Source: Microbacterium sp. p3-SID336 (GTDB lineage: Bacteria; Actinomycetota; Actinomycetes; Actinomycetales; Microbacteriaceae). Taken from it: 58,795 bases of DNA. The position numbers and the translations under genes are program-made. Positions 49,201 to 57,392 of this stretch are shown piece by piece (within the stretch, counting starts at the first letter, position 1; every line of letters starts with the position of its first letter). Below the pieces are notes generated by a model. The model saw only the letters and a program-made list of their open reading frames with translations. It made no database searches and had not been told where the DNA came from. The stretch spans positions 1-58,795 of the forward strand of contig NZ_JALXPE010000023.1 of assembly GCF_025143365.1 (NCBI RefSeq), given 5' to 3'.

Positions 49201-52200
49201 GGTGCAGAACACGGCGTCGGCGACCGGCACGGACCCCGCGGGCGACCCGGTCCCGTCCAACGACGACACGACCACCACCCCGACCGACCAGAGCCCGGCG
49301 CTGGCGTTCGACAAGACCGCGGGTGCTCCGGTGGACACCAACGCGAACGGGATCACCGACGAGGGCGACACGATCGTCTACACGTTCACCGTGACGAACA
49401 CGGGCAACGTGACCGTCGCGAACATCGCCGTCGCGGATGACGTGGTGGGTGCGGTCACGTGCGACCTGACCACGCTCGCACCGGGCCAGGTGGCCACGTG
49501 CACCGCGGGCCCCTACACGGTCACGGCGGCGGACGAGGCGGCGGGCGAGGTCGTGAACACCGCCAACGCGGGCGGCACCGCCCCGAACGGCGACCCGGTG
49601 CCCTCCAACGACGACACCACCAACACCCCGGTCGAGCCGTCGGCACCGGCCATCGCGATCGAGAAGACCGCCGGCACCCCGGTCGACGTCAACGGCAACG
49701 GCCTCACGGACGCGGGCGACACCATCGACTACACCTTCACCGTGACGAACACGGGCAACGTCCCGCTGCTGGACATCGTGGTGGACGACCCGAAGGTGGG
49801 GGCGGTGACGTGCGACGTGACCTCCCTCGCGCCCACCGAGGTCGCCAACTGCATGGCCGAGCCGTACGTCATCACGCAGGCCGATGTCGATGCGGGCAGC
49901 GTGGACAACTCCGCCACCGCGACCGGGACGCCCCCGGGTGAGCCAGCCGTGCCGTCGACGCCGGACACCACGAACACCCCGACGGATCAGGTCCCTGCCC
50001 TGGAGCTCGACAAGAGCGCCGGCACCCCGGTCGACGTCAACGGCGACCTGCTCACCGACGAGGGCGACACCATCGCCTACACGTTCACTCTGACCAACAC
50101 CGGAACCGTCACGCTCACCGATCTGACGGTGGACGACCCCAAGGTCGGCGCGGTCACCTGCGATGTCACCGCGCTGGCTCCAGGAGAGGTCGCGACCTGC
50201 ACCGCCGCGCCGTACACGATCACGGCGGATGACGAGGCCGCGGGCGAGGTCGCGAACACGGCCACCGCCACGGGCACCGACCCGAACGGCGACCCCGTGC
50301 CCTCCAACGAGGACTCCACCACGACCCCTGTCGTACCGGCCGCTCCCGCGCTCACGCTGGACAAGGCCGCGGGCGCTCCGGTGGACGTCAACGGCGACGG
50401 ACTCACCGACGCCGGAGACACCATCGCCTACACGTTCACCGTCACCAACACCGGCAACGTCGCGGTGACCGACATCGCGATCTCCGACCCGATGGTGGGC
50501 GCCGTCACCTGTGATGTCACGACACTGGCTCCGGGCGAGGTCGCCACCTGCACCGCCGCGCCGTACACGATCACCGCGGCGGATGAGGCTGGGGGTGCGG
50601 TGGCCAACACCGCCATCGCCACGGGCACCGACCCGGACGGCGGCCCCGTCCCGTCGAACGAGGACTCCACGAACACCCCGGTCGTGGCCCCCGCTCCCGC
50701 GCTGGAGCTCGACAAGTCTGCAGGAACCCCGGTGGACGTGAACGCGAACGGCATCACGGACGAGGGTGACACGATCGCGTACACCTTCACCGTCACCAAC
50801 ACCGGCAACGTCACCGTGACCGACATCGCGGTACAAGACCCCAGGGCGGGCGCCGTCACCTGCGACGTGACCGCGCTCGCCCCGGGCCAGATCGCCACCT
50901 GCACCGCCGCCCCGTACACCGTGACCGCAGCGGATGAGACCGCGGGCGAGGTCGTCAACACGGCCACCGCGTCCGGCACCGCCCCGAACGGCGATCCGGT
51001 GCCGTCGAACGAGGACACGACCAACACCCCGGTCATCCCGTCCGACCCGTCGCTGACGATCGACAAGACCGCGGGCACCCCCGACGACGTGAACGGCAAC
51101 GGCATCACCGATGTGGGCGACACCATCGCCTACACGTTCACCGTGACCAACACCGGCAACGTGCCGCTGAACGACGTCGCTGTGGACGACCCCAAGGTCG
51201 GTGCCGTCACCTGTGACGTGACAACTCTCGCCCCGGGAGAGGTCGCGAACTGCACCGCCGCGCCCTACGTCATCACCCAGGCCGACGTGGACAACGGCAG
51301 TGTCGACAACTCTGCCACCGCCACCGGCACACCACCGGGCGAGCCCGCCGTGCCGTCGGACCCCAACACCACCACCACCCCGACCGACCAGGTTCCTGCG
51401 CTGGAGCTGGACAAGACCGCGGGCACCCCCGTGGACGTGAACGCGAACGGCATCACGGACGAGGGCGACACCATCGCCTACACCTTCACCGTCACCAACA
51501 CGGGCAACGTCACGGTCACCCACGTGGTGGTCACCGACGCGATGGTCGGCACGATCACGTGCGACATCACGACGCTGGCCCCGGGCGATGTGGCGAACTG
51601 CACCGCCGCACCGTACACGGTGACCGCCGCCGACGAGGCCGCAGGCGAGATCGTGAACACCGCCACCGCGTCGGGCACTGCGCCCAGCGGCGACCCGGTC
51701 CCTTCGAACGAGGACTCCACCAACACGCCCGCCGCGCCGTCGGCTCCGTCGCTGACCCTCGACAAGACTGCGGGCACCCCCGAGGACGTGAACGGCAACG
51801 GCCTGACGGACGTGGGCGACACCATCGCCTACACCTTCACCGTCACCAACACGGGCAACGTGCCCCTCGCCGACATCACCGTCGACGACCCGAAGGTGGG
51901 CGCCGTCACGTGCGACGTGACCACGCTCGCCCCGGGAGAGGTCGCCGCGTGCACCGCCGAGCCGTACGTCATCACCCAGGCCGACGTCGACAACGGCAGC
52001 GTCGACAACTCCGCCACTGCCACCGGCACACCCCCGGGCGAGCCCGCCGTGCCGTCGGACCCCGACACCACCACCACGCCGACCGACCAGACCCCGGCGC
52101 TCACGCTGGACAAGGTCGCCGGCGCCCCGGTCGACGCGAACGCGAACGGCCTCGCCGACGCGGGCGACACCATCGCCTACACGTTCACCGTCACCAACAC

Positions 52201-55039
52201 GGGCAATGTCACGACCACCGACATCGCGGTGGACGACCCGAAGGTCGGCGCGGTCACCTGTGACGTGACCGCGCTCGCTCCGGGCGAGCTCGCCACGTGC
52301 ACCGCCGCGCCGTACACGATCACGACGGACGACGAGGCCGCGGGCGCGGTCGTCAACACGGCCACCGCCTCGGGCACCGACCCGGACGGCGACCCCGTCC
52401 CGTCCAACGACGACACCACCGAGACGCCCGTCGTCCCTGCGGCCCCCGCGCTGCTGCTCGACAAGACGGCCGGCGTCCCGGTGGATGTCAACGCGAACGG
52501 CATCACGGACGAGGGTGACACGATCGCGTACACCTTCACCGTCACCAACACCGGCAACGTCACCGTGACCGACATCGCGGTACAAGACCCCAGGGCGGGC
52601 GCCGTCACCTGCGACGTGACCGCGCTCGCCCCGGGCCAGGTCGCCACCTGCACCGCCGCCCCGTACACCGTGACCGCAGCGGATGAGACCGCGGGCGAGG
52701 TCGTCAACACGGCCACCGCGTCCGGCACCGCCCCGAACGGCGATCCGGTGCCGTCGAACGAGGACACCACCAACACCCCCGCGGCGGACTCGGCTCCGTC
52801 GCTCACGCTCGACAAGAACGCGGGCACCCCGGTCGACGTGAACGGCGACGGCATCACGGACGTCGGTGACACCATCGCCTACACGTTCATCGTGACCAAC
52901 ACGGGCAACGTGCCCCTCGCCGACATCACCGTCGACGACCCGAAGGTGGGCGCCGTCACGTGCGACGTGACCACGCTCGCCCCGGGAGAGGTCGCCGCGT
53001 GCATCGCCGAGCCGTACGTCATCACCCAGGCCGACCTCGACAACGGCAGTGTGGACAACAGCGCCACCGCGACGGGCACACCCCCGGGCGAGCCCGCCGT
53101 GCCGTCGGTGCCCGACACCACGAACACTCCGGCCGACCAGCTGCCGTCCATCACCCTGTTCAAGGTCGCCGGCGCCCCGGTCGACGCGAACGCGAACGGC
53201 CTCGCCGACGCGGGCGACACCATCGCCTACACGTTCACCGTCACCAACACGGGCAATGTCACGGTCACCGATGTCGCCGTGACCGACCCCCTGGTGGGCG
53301 AGGTCGCCTGCGACGTCACGACCCTGGCGCCCGGAGAATCCGCGAGCTGCACGGCCGCGCCGTACACGATCACCGAGGACGACGAAACCGCAGGGGCGGT
53401 CGTGAACACCGCGACCGCGACCGCGAACGGTCCGGACGGCGACCCGGTGCCGTCCGACCCCGACTCGACGAACACCCCGGTCGTGCCCTCCGCCCCGGCG
53501 CTCACGCTCGACAAGAGCGCCGGCACCCCGGTCGACGTGAACGGCAACGGCCTCACCGACGCGGGCGACACCATCGCCTACACGTTCACCGTGACCAACA
53601 CCGGCAACGTGCCGCTCGAGGACATCACCGTGGACGACCCCAAGGTCGGCGCCGTGACGTGTGACGTGACCACGCTCGCGCCGGGGGAGGCCGCGAACTG
53701 CACGGCCGAGCCCTACGCCATCACCCAGGCCGACGTGGACGCGGGCAGTGCGGACAACACGGCCACGGCCACGGGCACGCCTCCGGGTGAGCCGGCCGTG
53801 CCGTCCGAGCCCGACACCACGAACACGCCGGCCGACCAGGTGCCGTCCCTGCTGTTCGACAAGACCGCGGGCACGCCCGTCGACGTCAACGGCAACGGCC
53901 TGACCGACGCCGGAGACACCATCGCCTACACGTTCACGGTCACCAACAACGGCACCGTCACCATCACCGACATCGTCGTGAACGACCCGATGGTCGGTGT
54001 GGTCACCTGTGACACCACGACGCTGGCCCCGGGCGAGGTCGCGAACTGCACCGCAGAGCCCTATACGATCACCGAGGCCGACGAGGGTGCGGGCGCAGTG
54101 CAGAACACCGCCGGCGGCTCCGGAACCGACCCCGGCGGGGATCCGCTCCCGCCGGTTCCCGACACCACGAACACCCCGGTGATCCCCGCTGCGCCCTCCC
54201 TCTCGATCGACAAGACGGCCGGACTCCCCGTGGATGCGAACGGCAACGGACTGGTCGACGTCGGCGACACCATCGCGTACACCTTCACCGTCACCAATAC
54301 CGGCAACGTGCCGCTGAGCGACGTCGTCGTGAACGACCCGAAGACAGACGTCGTCACGTGCGACCTCACGACGCTCGCGCCCGGGGCTGTCACCTCCTGC
54401 ACCGCGGCGCCGTACGTCATCACCCAGGAGGATGTCGACGCCGGTGCCGTGCGGAACACCGCGACCGCGGAGGGCACCCCACCAGGAGAGCCCGCCGTGC
54501 CGTCCGAGCCGGACACCACCGAGACGCCGACCGACCAGCTGCCGGCCCTGACCCTCGTGAAGTCCAACATGCTCGAAGACGGCAACGGCGACCGCGAGGC
54601 CGAAGCCGGCGAGGTCATCCACTACGCCTTCGACGTCACCAACACCGGCAACGTCACACTCACCGAGGTCGGCATCGACGACCCGCTGCTGGACGCGGCC
54701 GGCGACCTCATCACGTGCCCGGTCACCCCGGTGGCCCCCGGCGAGACCGTGACCTGCACGGCCGAGCACGAGGTCACCGCGGCCGAGGCCACCGGACGCG
54801 ACCTCGTCAACGTCGCCACCGCGACCGTGCACGGCGGCGGAGACGACCCGATCACCAGCGATCCGTCGACGACGACCACCCCGACGGACCCCTCCGCTCC
54901 GGCTCCCGAGCCGGCCCGACTTCCGACCACCGGCGGCAGCGACCAGGTTGCGCTGGCCCTGATCGCGCTCGCGCTGACGGTGGCCGGAACCACACTCGTC
55001 GTGAGAGGGGGGCGACGCCGCATCCACCGGATGCGCTAG
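46280..55039 (+). CDS. Giant LPTTG-anchored repeat surface protein, 2919 aa
   Basis: The ATG at 46280 has a GGAGGA binding site. The protein has a signal peptide (about residues 23-52, LALFALLAGYLIAFV then AARA), a YVTN-type beta-propeller (about 53-370), two DUF11-like beta domains (about 374-660), 18 near-identical repeats of 116-117 residues (about 663-2760), one divergent repeat, LPTTG at 2881, a hydrophobic span and a basic tail. Each repeat has a DVNGNG..D motif like a calcium-binding loop and two Cys. It should be wall-anchored and act as an adhesin or stalk. The complementary strand is also open for over 3000 codons, but only as a shadow. Confidence 0.92.
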   Translation: MFASEHHNFIAPTAGEKNGRRHWALLALFALLAGYLIAFVSPPPAARAEFNFSCSSTEGYTYFVNTGSASVSVVYTGTNTTVANVPLGTSTPYGVTSLPDGSKLFVTTGSNTVKVIDTRTLAVTTITNPGFAFTTGIWSRSDGGEVYVANSNNNTLSVIDPATNAVTQTISLPGRPVTLSAVGNLLYMSNTSGAVMVMDMTTHAVTTLAASAPNPSEYLDANSAYVATVNQGTSIQIYNRVSGTFARTINYTPAGGGALHGVGFVPGTNYLVATVRGISATNQATTGHTLVFDASTGALLRDFPTPNKDMRVVTASPFHNQMYIAGASTFAGAGAMDVLNTTGAPSTWTYTSSQTALQTNPDNHEPAMSCMPPLTGTKAFAKSPIALGEVTRLTITITNPNLGPSTGLPGTTLTDDLPSNIRIAPTPNAATTCSAGSVDAPAGGSTLTLSNGTVPAALLQGSTSVPGTCTISVDVVGVATGVQTNTIPAANLSAPIVGPSTSSFSAPIEVLAPGLQITKSNDDADGIVEGGQTLTYSLTVTNTGTIAQTGVTVDDVLPPGVTYVPGSTVATQGTTVRDNAPGGTNPDLVGGDPVAGSLVGPTDPFTIAPGQTMTVTYQVTVDTPAPDTVDSYTNTASVSSAQEPTPISATNTVQGFSALELVKTAGTPVDVNGNGATDAGDTIAYTFTVTNTGNVTMSNIAVTDPKLGAVTCDVTTLAPTEVATCTAAPYTITQTETDAGEVTNTATAAGTDPSGDPVPSNDSATTTPTDQVPELLFDKTAGTPVDVNGNGITDAGDTIAYTFTVANTGNVTVTDIVVTDAMVGAITCDVTTLAPTGTATCTAAPYTITAADQDAGAVANTASAAGTDPNGDPVPSNEDTTNTPVVAPAPALEFDKSAGTPVDANGSGSTDVGDTIAYTFTVTNTGNVPVTDVVVTDDKAGPVTCDVTTLAPGGVATCTAAPYEITQADMDAGEVQNTASATGTDPAGDPVPSNDDTTTTPTDQSPALAFDKTAGAPVDTNANGITDEGDTIVYTFTVTNTGNVTVANIAVADDVVGAVTCDLTTLAPGQVATCTAGPYTVTAADEAAGEVVNTANAGGTAPNGDPVPSNDDTTNTPVEPSAPAIAIEKTAGTPVDVNGNGLTDAGDTIDYTFTVTNTGNVPLLDIVVDDPKVGAVTCDVTSLAPTEVANCMAEPYVITQADVDAGSVDNSATATGTPPGEPAVPSTPDTTNTPTDQVPALELDKSAGTPVDVNGDLLTDEGDTIAYTFTLTNTGTVTLTDLTVDDPKVGAVTCDVTALAPGEVATCTAAPYTITADDEAAGEVANTATATGTDPNGDPVPSNEDSTTTPVVPAAPALTLDKAAGAPVDVNGDGLTDAGDTIAYTFTVTNTGNVAVTDIAISDPMVGAVTCDVTTLAPGEVATCTAAPYTITAADEAGGAVANTAIATGTDPDGGPVPSNEDSTNTPVVAPAPALELDKSAGTPVDVNANGITDEGDTIAYTFTVTNTGNVTVTDIAVQDPRAGAVTCDVTALAPGQIATCTAAPYTVTAADETAGEVVNTATASGTAPNGDPVPSNEDTTNTPVIPSDPSLTIDKTAGTPDDVNGNGITDVGDTIAYTFTVTNTGNVPLNDVAVDDPKVGAVTCDVTTLAPGEVANCTAAPYVITQADVDNGSVDNSATATGTPPGEPAVPSDPNTTTTPTDQVPALELDKTAGTPVDVNANGITDEGDTIAYTFTVTNTGNVTVTHVVVTDAMVGTITCDITTLAPGDVANCTAAPYTVTAADEAAGEIVNTATASGTAPSGDPVPSNEDSTNTPAAPSAPSLTLDKTAGTPEDVNGNGLTDVGDTIAYTFTVTNTGNVPLADITVDDPKVGAVTCDVTTLAPGEVAACTAEPYVITQADVDNGSVDNSATATGTPPGEPAVPSDPDTTTTPTDQTPALTLDKVAGAPVDANANGLADAGDTIAYTFTVTNTGNVTTTDIAVDDPKVGAVTCDVTALAPGELATCTAAPYTITTDDEAAGAVVNTATASGTDPDGDPVPSNDDTTETPVVPAAPALLLDKTAGVPVDVNANGITDEGDTIAYTFTVTNTGNVTVTDIAVQDPRAGAVTCDVTALAPGQVATCTAAPYTVTAADETAGEVVNTATASGTAPNGDPVPSNEDTTNTPAADSAPSLTLDKNAGTPVDVNGDGITDVGDTIAYTFIVTNTGNVPLADITVDDPKVGAVTCDVTTLAPGEVAACIAEPYVITQADLDNGSVDNSATATGTPPGEPAVPSVPDTTNTPADQLPSITLFKVAGAPVDANANGLADAGDTIAYTFTVTNTGNVTVTDVAVTDPLVGEVACDVTTLAPGESASCTAAPYTITEDDETAGAVVNTATATANGPDGDPVPSDPDSTNTPVVPSAPALTLDKSAGTPVDVNGNGLTDAGDTIAYTFTVTNTGNVPLEDITVDDPKVGAVTCDVTTLAPGEAANCTAEPYAITQADVDAGSADNTATATGTPPGEPAVPSEPDTTNTPADQVPSLLFDKTAGTPVDVNGNGLTDAGDTIAYTFTVTNNGTVTITDIVVNDPMVGVVTCDTTTLAPGEVANCTAEPYTITEADEGAGAVQNTAGGSGTDPGGDPLPPVPDTTNTPVIPAAPSLSIDKTAGLPVDANGNGLVDVGDTIAYTFTVTNTGNVPLSDVVVNDPKTDVVTCDLTTLAPGAVTSCTAAPYVITQEDVDAGAVRNTATAEGTPPGEPAVPSEPDTTETPTDQLPALTLVKSNMLEDGNGDREAEAGEVIHYAFDVTNTGNVTLTEVGIDDPLLDAAGDLITCPVTPVAPGETVTCTAEHEVTAAEATGRDLVNVATATVHGGGDDPITSDPSTTTTPTDPSAPAPEPARLPTTGGSDQVALALIALALTVAGTTLVVRGGRRRIHRMR
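48265..54559 (+). repeat. Eighteen tandem repeats of about 350 bp inside the surface-protein gene
   Basis: The unit encodes TAGTPVDVNGNG, GDTIAYTFTVTNTGNV, TCDVTTLAPGEVATCTA and a TNTP linker. Two subtypes alternate: A with GTDPNGDPVPSNEDTT and B with VDDPKVGAVTCDV plus TPPGEPAVPS. Repeats 5, 9, 11, 14, 16 and 18 are type B. Pairs 8/13, 11/14 and 12/15 are almost identical at the DNA level, evidence of recent duplication or gene conversion. Confidence 0.92.
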
Positions 55040-55058
55040 CAGCTCACGACGGGGCACG

Positions 55059-55106
55059 CGCCCCCGCGCCTCTACTCTTACCGGAGATCCCCGAGGCGCG
55101 GGGGCG
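55059..55106 (+). terminator. 14-bp terminator hairpin after the giant gene
   Basis: CGCCCCCGCGCCTC (55059-55072) and its exact complement (55093-55106) flank a 20-nt loop, 20 nt after the stop codon, followed by TTCCTCT. Confidence 0.7.
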
Positions 55107-55247
55107 TTCCTCTGCCTCCAGAACGTCCTGGACGATGAGCGCGAACAGCACCCCGCCGACGAGGCCGAGGGCACCGACACCGGTTGCACGCCCCGCGCTC
55201 CGCGGTCGCGGATCCGGGTGTGAGAGCGGGCGCGACGGAAGGGTCGG

Positions 55248-55445
55248 ATGAAGTCCGCTCTCCGGTCGAGGTGCGGCGGACGACGCGGAGGTCGTGGGCT
55301 GCGGCCACTGGACGCCGGAGTTCAGGTCACGGACCGCGAACGCGACGTGCACACCCGGATCGGCATGGGCGAATCGAACGACGAGATCGGTGCCAGCCTC
55401 CACATCAGCCCCGGGGGCGCGCCCGCTCGTACCGCTGAGCACTGA
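55248..55445 (+). pseudogene. Degenerate LuxR-type HTH fragment
   Basis: The frame contains VTDRERDVHTRIGMGESNDE followed by IGASLHISPG, clearly a decayed form of the LuxR helix-turn-helix (LTPRERxVLxLIAxGxSNxEIAxxLxIS). The part after it, which should form the recognition helix and beyond, is lost (GGAPARTAEH then stop), and no receiver domain precedes it. On the minus strand a short frame reading GVGALGLVGGVLFALIVQDV overlaps it and may be another remnant. The segment between the giant gene and the tRNAs appears to hold debris only. Confidence 0.5.
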
Positions 55446-55453
55446 CGCGATGG

Positions 55454-55526
55454 TGGAGCCTAGGAGATTCGAACTCCTGACATCCTGCTTGCAAAGCAGG
55501 CGCTCTACCAACTGAGCTAAGGCCCC
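55454..55526 (-). tRNA. tRNA-Ala (anticodon TGC)
   Basis: The 73-nt sequence has acceptor stem GGGGCCT/AGGCTCC, anticodon stem CCTGC/GCAGG with loop TTTGCAA and T-arm GGAGTTCGAATCTCC. CCA is encoded directly after it on the minus strand. Confidence 0.96.
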
Positions 55527-55552
55527 GTGAGGGATTTCTTGAATTGAAAGGG

Positions 55553-55626
55553 TGGGGCTACCAGGACTTGAACCTGGGACCTCTTCATTATCAGTGAAGC
55601 GCTCTAACCGCCTGAGCTATAGCCCC
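55553..55626 (-). tRNA. tRNA-Ile (anticodon GAT)
   Basis: The 74-nt sequence has acceptor stem GGGGCTA/TAGCCCC, anticodon stem CTTCA/TGAAG with loop CTGATAA and T-loop GGTTCAAGTCC. The Ile-Ala pair on the minus strand is the pair found after gyrA in actinobacteria. Confidence 0.96.
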
Positions 55627-55710
55627 GTCAACCTCCAAGACTTTACCGGAGAATCACGGAAAATCCGAATCGAGGGCGAGGACCCGTATGGACCCCCGCC
55701 CTCGACCGGC

Positions 55711-56706
55711 TCAGCGCCCTGGTCGGATCGTCGCGCTGCCCGCGGAGAGGGAGACGTCGATGGTGCGCGTGGCCGAGGAAGCCTGCTCGACCGTCGCATC
55801 CAGGGACCCGGCGCTGACGTCCTGCGTGATGCGGTACTGCACGTCGGGAAGGGTGAGGTCGAGCGACCCGGCGCTCACATCGATCGTGGTCGTGTCGGGT
55901 GCGTCACCCGTGAGCTCGACCGTAAGATCGCCCGCCGAGATGCCGAGGTCGGCCTGACCCACGCCGTCCAGCACGATGTCCGCGCGGCCGGCGTTCATCT
56001 GCACGTCGAGTGCCGTCGCCGCACCCTCCACATCGAGCGCTCCCGCGTTGACCTGGATGTCCAGGGCGCCGAATTCGCCGGTCACGTCGAGGCTCCCCGC
56101 GTCGAGCGTGAGGTCGGCGTCCAGCGCGGAGTCGCGCAACTCCTCCGGAAGGGTCAGCACGGCGCGCTCGTCCTCGCCGAACCAGTTGCCGAACCACCAC
56201 CCGAAGGGACCACGGGGGCTCCGCACGGTCAGCTCGTCGCCGTCGCGCTCGAAGGTCCAGCCCTGGCCGCGGCCATTGGTGACTGCGAGTTCCGCCTCGT
56301 CCACGTCGCCGAACTCGATCCGCACACTGCTCGCGTCCGCGTCGAGGTCCAGGGCATCCACGCCGGCGGCGTCCACGGTCTGCACGGAGTCGGCACGGTC
56401 GGAGGAGGCGATGGTACTGACAGCCGCGACCGCCGCGGTGCCGCCGGCGCCGAGCAGGGCGATGCCGCCGACGACGGCTGTCACCACGATGATCGCGGTG
56501 GCACCGGAGGAGCGCTGGGGGGCGGGGCCACCCGGGTCCGCCGACGACGCGGGCTGCTGCGGCGGCGCCGGAGGGTTCGGCGGGGCCGGATAGTCCTGCG
56601 GTGTCGGAGGATTCTGCGGAGCCGGGGTGTTCTGCGGCGGGGTCGGGGGGTTCGGCGGGGTGAGGGGGGTGTGGTCGCCCTGGGCACCCGGGTTGTCGGT
56701 GGTCAT
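55711..56706 (-). CDS. DUF4097-like membrane protein of a two-component operon
   Basis: The 331-residue protein has a Pro/Asn-rich cytoplasmic tail of about 65 residues, one membrane span (about 68-95) and an outside domain built of repeated short beta strands with the pattern LDVxxxxGxLDV (DUF4097/DUF4098 beta-helix). Such proteins lie next to envelope-stress two-component systems. Its start overlaps the stop of the response regulator gene (ATGA), so it is probably an output or accessory factor. Confidence 0.8.
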   Translation of the reverse strand: MTTDNPGAQGDHTPLTPPNPPTPPQNTPAPQNPPTPQDYPAPPNPPAPPQQPASSADPGGPAPQRSSGATAIIVVTAVVGGIALLGAGGTAAVAAVSTIASSDRADSVQTVDAAGVDALDLDADASSVRIEFGDVDEAELAVTNGRGQGWTFERDGDELTVRSPRGPFGWWFGNWFGEDERAVLTLPEELRDSALDADLTLDAGSLDVTGEFGALDIQVNAGALDVEGAATALDVQMNAGRADIVLDGVGQADLGISAGDLTVELTGDAPDTTTIDVSAGSLDLTLPDVQYRITQDVSAGSLDATVEQASSATRTIDVSLSAGSATIRPGR

Positions 56707-57392
56707 CGTGCCACTCCTGTCTGGGGGTTCGGCGGCGTCGAGCCGCCCGAGTTCTCGATGTGGGCGAGGGCGGCGAGCACGCGCCGGTTGCCCGACTCGT
56801 CCTGCTCGAAGCCCAGCTTCTGGAAGATGGAGGTGATGTGCTTCTCGACGCTGGCCTCGGAGAGGAACAGCAGCCCGGCGATCGCCTGGTTCGACTTGCC
56901 CTCCGCGATCAGCGCGAGCACCGTGCGCTCGCGTTCGGTGAGACGCAGCATCCGGTCGTCGCGGTTGCGCCGCGTCAGCAGCTGCGCCACCACCTCGGGG
57001 TCGAGCACCGTCGCGCCCTCCGCGATGCGGTGGACCGAGTCGAGGAACTCGGTGACATCGGCCACGCGGTCCTTCAGCAGATAGCCGAGTGGGCCTCCCT
57101 GACCGGCGATCAGGTCAGACGCATACCGCTCCTCGACGTACTGGGAGAGCACCAGGATCGCGAGGGTCGGGTGCGCCGACCGGAGATCCAGTGCCGCGCG
57201 GATGCCCTCATCGGTGAACGTGGGCGGCAGCCGCACGTCGAGGATGCAGAGGTCCGGCGTGCCGTCGACCACCGCTTCGCGCAGTCCGGTGGTGTCGGTC
57301 AGCGCCGCGACCACCTCGTGCCCGGCGTCTTCGAGCAGTCGCACGAGCCCTTCGCGCAGCAGGACGGAGTCCTCGCAGATCAGGATGCGCAT
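56703..57392 (-). CDS. NarL/LuxR-family response regulator
   Basis: The 229-residue protein has a receiver domain (RILICEDSVLLREGLVRLL, phospho-acceptor Asp in LCILDVRLPP, Lys in YLLKDRV) and a C-terminal LuxR helix-turn-helix (LTERERTVLALIAEGKSNQA). It overlaps the histidine kinase gene by 13 nt and the DUF4097 gene by 4 nt. The target genes are unknown; autoregulation is possible. Confidence 0.93.
   Translation of the reverse strand: MRILICEDSVLLREGLVRLLEDAGHEVVAALTDTTGLREAVVDGTPDLCILDVRLPPTFTDEGIRAALDLRSAHPTLAILVLSQYVEERYASDLIAGQGGPLGYLLKDRVADVTEFLDSVHRIAEGATVLDPEVVAQLLTRRNRDDRMLRLTERERTVLALIAEGKSNQAIAGLLFLSEASVEKHITSIFQKLGFEQDESGNRRVLAALAHIENSGGSTPPNPQTGVAR

Noticed and set aside
48265..54559. 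The tandem repeats as a non-coding satellite
   Set aside because: The period is a multiple of three, the frame is uninterrupted and differences are mostly conservative at the protein level.
46181..55189. A minus-strand open frame of 3002 codons opposite the giant surface protein
   Set aside because: It exists because the repeats have strongly biased third positions with few stop-complementary codons. Its product is Arg/Gly/Val-rich without domains, whereas the plus strand has signal peptide, repeats, LPTTG anchor, binding site and terminator.
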